DNA from: Rugosimonospora acidiphila
GTDB lineage: Bacteria > Actinomycetota > Actinomycetes > Mycobacteriales > Micromonosporaceae
Reading direction: 5' to 3'
Assembly (NCBI RefSeq): GCF_039543385.1
Contig: NZ_BAABJQ010000001.1
Span: forward strand, 124,001 to 188,000
Length of the DNA: 64,000 nucleotides
Every line of letters begins with the position of its first letter. Position 1 is the first letter of the stretch. Positions 58,385 through 64,000 of this stretch are shown here, one piece after another. The notes under the pieces are model-generated. The model was given only the letters and a program-made list of their open reading frames with translations. It searched no databases and was not told the origin of the DNA. The position numbers and the translations under genes were made by a program.

Positions 58385-60385
58385 TCAGGGCAGCAGGTCG
58401 TTGCGCAGGGCCAGGATCGCGATGTCGTCGCGGGGCGGCTCGGCCGAGAAGCCCAGCGCGGCGGCGCGCAGCCGGGCCGCCACCACCTCGGCCTCGTACC
58501 CGGCCAGCTCGGCGGCGGCCGCCCGCAGCCGGTCGATGCCGAACAGCTCGCTGCCCCGGCGCCGCTCGGTCACCCCGTCGGTGAAGAAGATCATTGTGTC
58601 GCCGGGGGCCAGCTCGATCATGGTGCTGGGGGTGCGTACCCGCTCCAGCAGGCCCAGCGCCGTGCCCGGGGTGCCCACGAACGTGGCCTCCCCCTCGCTG
58701 CGCAGCAGCACCGGGCGGTCGTGCCCGGCCAGGTGCAGGGTCACCTGCAGCCGGTGGTTCGGGCCCGGGGCCAGCGCGGCCATGGCCAGCGTGCAGTAGC
58801 GCCCGCTGCCCCGGTCGACCAGCGTGTCGTTGATCCGGTCGAGCATCTCGGGCAGCGGCCGACCGTCCCGGATCAGCACCCGGATCACGTCCCGTACCAG
58901 GCCGGTCACGGTCGCCGCCTGGACTCCCTTGCCGGATACGTCGCCGATGACCACCAGCCACCGGCCGTCCGGCATGGGTACCACGTCGTAGAAGTCGCCG
59001 CCGACGTCGGCGTCGCGCTGGGTCGGCACGTACTCCGCGCCCAGACCTATCCCGTTGACGATCGGCAGCGCGGGCGGCAGCAGCGACTGCTGCAGAGTCT
59101 GCGCGACCCGGCGTCGCTCGGCGTGGATCCGGGCGTTGTCCAGGGCCAGGGCGGCACGGCGGGCCAGGTCCTCGACGATCGCCACCTCCTCCGGCTCCTG
59201 CCGCCGGTCCAGGTGCCGGCCGACCGCGAGCGCGCCGATCCGGCCGCCCCGGGCGATCAGGGGGACCGCCAGCCCCTCCACCGGCGCGGTGAGCGGGACC
59301 TGCATGCCGCCGCGGATGGCCTCGCGCAGCCTGGCCGGAACGCTGTCCGGGCCGGTCTGGCTCAGCTCCGCGAGCAGGCCGGGCAGGGCTGCCTCGTCGG
59401 CGTGGGCGGCCGCGGCGTACACCGGCTCGCCCCACTCGTCCACGCCGTACACCGCGGTCCACTGGCCGAGCCTGGGCACGACGAGCCGGGGGATCAGCGC
59501 CATGGTCAGCTCGACGTCCAGCGACTGGGCCAGCAACTCGCTGGCCTCGGCCAGGAACGTCAGCCACGCCTGCCGGCGCAGGTCGGTGTGGCGCAGCCGG
59601 TCGTTCTCCAGCGCCAGGCCCAGCCGCTCGGCGGTCAGCCTGGCCAGCGGCTCCGCGTATGGGCCCGGCGTGGACGGAGTGATCAGTGCCAGCTCGCCCC
59701 GCCACGGCCAGGACACGGCCACCTTGGTCCGGATGTCGCCGGCGTCGGCGGGGAAGGCCAGCCCGTACTCGGCGAACGGCAGCATGCCCCGCCCGTCGGC
59801 CTGATCCAGCCGCACCGCGCCGCCGGTCGCACCCGTGGCGGCGCACAGCCGGCCGAGCAGGTGCGTGGCGACCTGGGCGAGGGTGCCGGGTTCCGCGTCG
59901 GGCAGGTCGACGCCGACCAGCGCGGCCAGGGCGGCCGCGCTCGGCGCCTCGCCCGAGGCCGGCGCCCGGTCACTCTCCGCCTGGGGGGCTTTTCCATCCA
60001 GACCGGGACGCATCAGCCGAAACCAGACGCCCTTGCTCTTGCCCTGGTGCGTGGTGCCCCAGCTGGCCGAGAAGTGGTCGACGAGCAGCAGGCCCCGTCC
60101 GCGCTCGGTGAGTTCATCGCTCAGCGGCGCCATGGCCGCGTTCCCGGTGCCGTAGTCGGTCACCGTGACGGTCAGCCCGTCGGCGTCGGCGATGACCTCC
60201 AGATCGATGTCCGTGCCGGCGTGCTGGACGCCGTTGGTGGACAGCTCGGTGGTCAGCAGCAGCGCCTCGTCGAGCAGGATTGGCAGGTCAGCCTCGTCGA
60301 GGACGGCGCGGACGACGGCTCGGGCGGCCGCCGGCGTGCGGCTGTCGGCTGGGAGTCGTATCCGGCGAGTAACGCTGGCTGCCAC
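58385..60385 (-). CDS. Anti-sigma ATPase / GAF / PP2C (SpoIIE-type) signalling protein
   Basis: 666 residues from GTG. Domains in order: HATPase_c of anti-sigma type (1-135; LLLTTELSTNGVQHAGTDID, ERGRGLLLVDHFSASWG); two GAF-like parts (about 145-260 and 285-420); PP2C phosphatase (about 440-666; VGGDFYDVVPMPDGRWLVVI, GDVSGKGVQAATVTGLVRDV, IFFTDGVTERR). It can both phosphorylate and dephosphorylate STAS-type antagonists in one polypeptide. The window's STAS protein (14.8 kb) lacks the phospho-Ser, so it is not an obvious substrate. Divergent from the HAMP kinase (229 bp apart). Confidence 0.93.
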   Translation of the reverse strand: MAASVTRRIRLPADSRTPAAARAVVRAVLDEADLPILLDEALLLTTELSTNGVQHAGTDIDLEVIADADGLTVTVTDYGTGNAAMAPLSDELTERGRGLLLVDHFSASWGTTHQGKSKGVWFRLMRPGLDGKAPQAESDRAPASGEAPSAAALAALVGVDLPDAEPGTLAQVATHLLGRLCAATGATGGAVRLDQADGRGMLPFAEYGLAFPADAGDIRTKVAVSWPWRGELALITPSTPGPYAEPLARLTAERLGLALENDRLRHTDLRRQAWLTFLAEASELLAQSLDVELTMALIPRLVVPRLGQWTAVYGVDEWGEPVYAAAAHADEAALPGLLAELSQTGPDSVPARLREAIRGGMQVPLTAPVEGLAVPLIARGGRIGALAVGRHLDRRQEPEEVAIVEDLARRAALALDNARIHAERRRVAQTLQQSLLPPALPIVNGIGLGAEYVPTQRDADVGGDFYDVVPMPDGRWLVVIGDVSGKGVQAATVTGLVRDVIRVLIRDGRPLPEMLDRINDTLVDRGSGRYCTLAMAALAPGPNHRLQVTLHLAGHDRPVLLRSEGEATFVGTPGTALGLLERVRTPSTMIELAPGDTMIFFTDGVTERRRGSELFGIDRLRAAAAELAGYEAEVVAARLRAAALGFSAEPPRDDIAILALRNDLLP

Positions 60386-60614
60386 GCATAGCAGTGTCCA
60401 CCGAAAGGCGCATTCAGGCCAACTCACTCCGCATCAGTCGTGAAGCATTAGGGGCTTGGGGTCCCCCCATCGCTCACGGGGTGGTGACCTTCACTCATCC
60501 GGCTACCGGTGTGCGGCGGTAGTCGCCCTGGTGTCCCCCGGTCGTGGGTCGCAATTCGGACCTGAGCGGGCCATGATGGGTGCGGTCACGCCGCCCGCGA
60601 CTGTGAGGAGTGAC

Positions 60615-63600
60615 ATGACTACGGTGGACAGGTCCCCGGCCAGGCTGGAGGGCGATGCCGCCCTGCTGACCGCGCTGGCCGACGCGCTGCAGCGGGTTCG
60701 CGACGGTGACTTCAAGGTACGAATGCCGCGCCGAACCGGCGCCGCGGGCGAGGTGGCGGACCGCTTCAACGAAGTCATGGCCCTGCTCGAACGGCGCAAC
60801 CGGGAGCTTCTGCGCATCGGCCGGGTGGTCGGGCGCGACGGCCGAATGACCGAGCGGGTCGACGAGGAGCACTTCGACGGCGCGTGGGCGGACGGGGTCC
60901 GGGCGGTCAACAGCCTGATCGACGACCTGGGCCGGCCGACCACGGAGATCGCCCGGGTGATCGTGGCGGTGGCCGAGGGCGACCTGTCCCAGCACATGGC
61001 CAACGAGATCGACGGCCGGCCGCTGCGCGGCGAGTTCCTGCGCATCGGGCGCGCGGTCAACACCATGGTCGACCAGCTTTCCAGCTTCGCCGACGAGGTG
61101 ACCAGGGTGTCCCGGGACGTGGGTACCGAGGGCAAGCTGGGCGGCCAGGCCGACGTGCGCGGGGTCTCCGGCACCTGGCGCGACCTGACCGACAACGTGA
61201 ACATCATGGCCTCCAACCTGACCGACCAGGTGCGGTCGATCGCGCAGGTGACGACCGCGATAGCGCACGGCGATCTGTCCCGGAAGATCACGGTTTCGGC
61301 CAAGGGTGAGGTCGCCGAGCTGGCCGACACCATCAACTCGCTCACCGACACCCTCCGGCTGTTCGCCGAGGAGGTCACCCGGGTGGCCCGCGAGGTGGGT
61401 ACCGAGGGCAAGCTGGGCGGTCAGGCGGAGGTACCGGGGGTCGCCGGTACCTGGAAGGACCTCACCGACAACGTCAACTCGATGGCCTCGAACCTGACCA
61501 GTCAGGTGCGCAACATCTCCCAGGTGTCGACCGCCGTGGCCCGGGGCGACCTGAGCCAGAAGATCACGGTCGCCGCGCAGGGCGAGATCCTTGAGCTCAA
61601 GGACACCGTGAACACGATGGTGGATCAGCTGTCGTCGTTCGCGGACGAGGTGACCCGGGTGGCCCGCGAGGTGGGTACCGAGGGCAAGTTGGGCGGTCAG
61701 GCGCAGGTGCGCGGGGTCTCGGGTACCTGGCGGGACCTCACCGAGAGCGTCAACCAGCTGGCCTCGAACCTGACCAGCCAGGTGCGCAACATCGCGCAGG
61801 TGACCACGGCGGTGGCGCGGGGCGACCTGAGCCAGAAGATCACGGTGGATGCCCGGGGCGAGATCCTGGAGCTGAAGTCGACGGTGAACACGATGGTGGA
61901 TCAGCTGTCGTCGTTCGCGGACGAGGTGACCCGGGTGTCCCGAGAGGTCGGCACCGAGGGCAACCTGGGCGGTCAGGCGCAGGTACGCGGGGTCGCCGGC
62001 ACCTGGCGCAACCTCACCGACAACGTGAACTACATGGCCTCCAACCTCACGGCCCAGGTGCGCAACATCGCTCAGGTGTCGGCCGCGGTAGCGCGGGGCG
62101 ACCTGAGCCAGAAGATCACGGTGGATGCCCGGGGCGAGATCCTGGAGCTGAAGTCGACGGTGAACACGATGGTGGATCAGCTGTCGTCGTTCGCGGACGA
62201 GGTGACCCGGGTGGCCCGCGAGGTGGGTACCGAGGGCAAGCTCGGCGGTCAGGCGCAGGTACGCGGGGTCGCCGGTACCTGGCGGGACCTGACCGACAAC
62301 GTCAACCAGCTCGCCGCCAACCTGACCAGCCAGGTGCGCAACATCGCGCAGGTGACCACGGCGGTGGCGCGGGGCGACCTGAGCCAGAAGATCACGGTTG
62401 ACGCGCAGGGCGAGATCCTGCAGTTGAAGTCGACGGTGAACACGATGGTGGATCAGCTGTCGTCGTTCGCGGACGAGGTGACCCGGGTGGCCCGCGAGGT
62501 GGGTACCGAGGGCAAGTTGGGCGGTCAGGCGCAGGTCAAGGGCGTCGAGGGCACCTGGCGGGACCTGACCGACAACGTCAACTCGATGGCCTCCAACCTG
62601 ACCAGTCAGGTGCGCAACATCGCCCAGGTGACCACGGCCGTGGCGCGGGGCGACCTGAGCCAGAAGATCACGGTCGACGCGCAGGGCGAGATCCTGGAGC
62701 TGAAGTCGACGGTGAACACCATGGTCGACCAGCTCTCCAGCTTCGCCGACGAACTGACCCGGGTCGGCCGGGAGGTCGGCATCGAGGGCAAGCTGGGCGG
62801 TCAGGCACAGGTCAAGGGCGTCGCCGGCACCTGGCGGGACCTCACCGAGAATGTGAACCAGCTGGCCTCCACGCTCACCACCCAGCTGCGCGCCATCTCG
62901 CAGGTGTCGACCGCGGTGACCCGGGGCGACCTGACCCAGCGGATCGCGGTCGAGGCGCAGGGCGAGGTGCTGGAGCTCAAGGACAACATCAACCAGATGA
63001 TCGTGACGCTCCGCGAGACCACCAAGAAGAACGCGGAGCAGGGCTGGCTCGACTCCAACCTGGCCCGCATCGGTGGGCTGCTGCAGGGCCAGCGCGACCT
63101 GGTCGAGGTCGGTCGCATGATCATGAATGAGGTCACCCCGCTGGTCGACGGCCAGCTGGGCGCCTTCTTTTTGGCCCGGCACGATGACGGTGCGATCCGG
63201 CTCGGGCTGACCGCGTCCTACGGGTACGTTGCGCCGGAGACCGATGTGGTGTTCGCACCGGGTGAGGGCCTGGTCGGGCAGGCGGCCGTGTCCCGCCGGA
63301 TCATCCGGGTGGGTGCCCCGTCGGGCCGCCGGCTGACCATCCGGTCCGGCCTCGCCGAGACGGCGCCGACCGACCTCATCGTGTTGCCGGTGCTGTTCGA
63401 GGGCGAGCTGCTCGGCGTGATCGAGTTCGCCTCGGTACGCACCTTCTCCGAGCTGCACCTGTCCTTCCTGGAGCGGTTGGTGGCCGCGATCGGGGTGGCG
63501 CTCAACACCATCCAGGCCAACCGGCGCACCGAGGAACTGCTCTCGCAGTCGCAGCGGCTGGCGCACGAGATGCAGGACCAGTCCGCCGAGCTGCAGCGCA

Positions 63601-64000
63601 CCAACGCCGAGCTCGAGGACAAGACCACCGTGCTGTCCGAGCAGAACGTGAACATCGAGACCAAGAACCGGGAGATCGAGCTGGCCCGGCTGGGGCTGGA
63701 GGAGAAGGCACAGCAGCTCGCCCAGGCCTCCCAGTACAAGTCCGAGTTCCTCGCCAACATGAGCCACGAGCTGCGCACCCCGCTCAACTCGCTGCTGCTG
63801 CTGGCCCGGCTGCTGGCCGACAACTCCGAGCACAACCTGAGCCCCAAGCAGATCGAGTTCGCCCGGACCATCCACAGCGCGGGATCCGACCTGCTCTCGC
63901 TGATCGACGACATCCTCGACCTGGCCAAGATCGAGGCCGGTCGGATGGACGTCGAGCCGGCCGAGGTACGCCTCGCCGACGTGCGCGGCTACGTGCAACA
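60615..64000 (+). CDS. Soluble hybrid-type histidine kinase with seven HAMP repeats (3' end outside window)
   Basis: The frame is open from ATG 60615 (GAGGAG upstream) to the end of the window, over 1,128 residues. There is no membrane segment. About 150 N-terminal residues with degenerate HAMP units precede seven 92-residue HAMP repeats (GTEGKLGGQA, GTWRDLTDNVN, QVTTAVARGDLSQKITVDA), then a GAF domain (GQLGAFFLARHDDGAIRLGL), a coiled coil rich in Glu and Gln, and the kinase dimerisation helix with H box FLANMSHELRTPLNSLLLLA. This is the group III hybrid kinase plan (fungal Nik1/Os1-like, osmotic sensing). ATPase and receivers lie outside the window. Confidence 0.93.
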   Translation, partial: MTTVDRSPARLEGDAALLTALADALQRVRDGDFKVRMPRRTGAAGEVADRFNEVMALLERRNRELLRIGRVVGRDGRMTERVDEEHFDGAWADGVRAVNSLIDDLGRPTTEIARVIVAVAEGDLSQHMANEIDGRPLRGEFLRIGRAVNTMVDQLSSFADEVTRVSRDVGTEGKLGGQADVRGVSGTWRDLTDNVNIMASNLTDQVRSIAQVTTAIAHGDLSRKITVSAKGEVAELADTINSLTDTLRLFAEEVTRVAREVGTEGKLGGQAEVPGVAGTWKDLTDNVNSMASNLTSQVRNISQVSTAVARGDLSQKITVAAQGEILELKDTVNTMVDQLSSFADEVTRVAREVGTEGKLGGQAQVRGVSGTWRDLTESVNQLASNLTSQVRNIAQVTTAVARGDLSQKITVDARGEILELKSTVNTMVDQLSSFADEVTRVSREVGTEGNLGGQAQVRGVAGTWRNLTDNVNYMASNLTAQVRNIAQVSAAVARGDLSQKITVDARGEILELKSTVNTMVDQLSSFADEVTRVAREVGTEGKLGGQAQVRGVAGTWRDLTDNVNQLAANLTSQVRNIAQVTTAVARGDLSQKITVDAQGEILQLKSTVNTMVDQLSSFADEVTRVAREVGTEGKLGGQAQVKGVEGTWRDLTDNVNSMASNLTSQVRNIAQVTTAVARGDLSQKITVDAQGEILELKSTVNTMVDQLSSFADELTRVGREVGIEGKLGGQAQVKGVAGTWRDLTENVNQLASTLTTQLRAISQVSTAVTRGDLTQRIAVEAQGEVLELKDNINQMIVTLRETTKKNAEQGWLDSNLARIGGLLQGQRDLVEVGRMIMNEVTPLVDGQLGAFFLARHDDGAIRLGLTASYGYVAPETDVVFAPGEGLVGQAAVSRRIIRVGAPSGRRLTIRSGLAETAPTDLIVLPVLFEGELLGVIEFASVRTFSELHLSFLERLVAAIGVALNTIQANRRTEELLSQSQRLAHEMQDQSAELQRTNAELEDKTTVLSEQNVNIETKNREIELARLGLEEKAQQLAQASQYKSEFLANMSHELRTPLNSLLLLARLLADNSEHNLSPKQIEFARTIHSAGSDLLSLIDDILDLAKIEAGRMDVEPAEVRLADVRGYVQ
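61125..63056 (+). repeat. Seven 276-bp tandem repeats coding for HAMP units
   Basis: ACCGAGGGCAA or close variants recur at 61125, 61401, 61677, 61953, 62229, 62505 and 62781, exactly 276 bp (92 codons) apart. Repeats 3 to 6 share long identical DNA blocks, including the segment coding for ARGDLSQKITVDA, which suggests recent expansion or gene conversion. Confidence 0.93.

Noticed and set aside
60495..63998. Minus-strand open frame of over 1,100 codons opposite the HAMP kinase
   Set aside because: It is a repetitive Leu/His/Gly shadow of the HAMP repeats, with no ribosome site or family; the plus strand has clear HAMP, GAF and H-box motifs.

Overview
The window is very GC-rich, gene-dense actinomycete DNA. 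Gene families and order point to the Micromonosporaceae or a close relative. The block DUF3073 / leucine-valine dehydrogenase / conserved hypothetical / bldC is the order I recall around Streptomyces bldC. GTG starts, four-base ATGA or GTGA stop-start overlaps and a tRNA Glu-Asp-Phe cluster fit the same group. Family-level placement is inference; nothing here names a species.

Layout. 0-0.74 kb: end of a radical SAM/SPASM maturase followed by a 62-residue peptide with an aromatic-rich tail, probably a cyclophane-type RiPP locus cut by the window edge. 1-4 kb: the bldC block. 4.1-9.6 kb: an F420/PPOX enzyme and a TetR regulator, divergent from an MMPL transporter, a membrane-anchored protein and a PrsW-like protease. 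9.8-14.7 kb: a D-x-D-G repeat protein, two beta-oxidation-type enzymes, a substrate-binding lipoprotein whose halves are in swapped order, a hotdog thioesterase and a GNAT. 14.8-18.2 kb: a STAS protein, an ECF sigma factor with its partner and a beta-lactamase-fold serine hydrolase. 18.4-22.7 kb: two two-component systems facing each other. 22.9-25.3 kb: DUF6069, an alpha/beta hydrolase and a small secreted ricin-type protein.

25.4-31.1 kb is accessory DNA at the 3' end of tRNA-Phe. A 109-bp direct repeat (tRNA 3' half plus hairpin) brackets a one-gene segment coding for a membrane-anchored P-loop/TPR protein. Two more diverged copies of the same boundary lie further left, each before one gene. 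No integrase is visible. This is the most unusual part of the window, together with the permuted binding protein.

31.3-36.4 kb: a NodB deacetylase and a carotenoid locus (crtI-idi-CarH-like regulator, divergent from crtB). 36.5-43.4 kb: a GH25 lysozyme with FG-GAP repeats, an RNA methyltransferase, otsA, a TetR/aldo-keto reductase pair and a MazF-like protein. 43.4-44.2 kb: a deletion scar joining an ABC ATPase gene to the tail of a LuxR regulator gene. 44.3-50.8 kb: a DUF2267/PCD fusion, MarR plus a DHA2 exporter, an ABC-2 exporter and a threonine dehydratase-like enzyme. 50.9-58.3 kb: oligopeptidase B-like protease, GlcD and GlcE and two exported low-complexity proteins. 58.4-64 kb: a GAF/PP2C phosphatase with an anti-sigma-type ATPase domain, divergent from a hybrid histidine kinase with seven near-identical HAMP repeats, cut by the window end.

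Common themes are signalling (two intact two-component systems, ECF, STAS, PP2C, HAMP kinase), envelope functions and light/carotenoid control. Most operons are short and translationally coupled.
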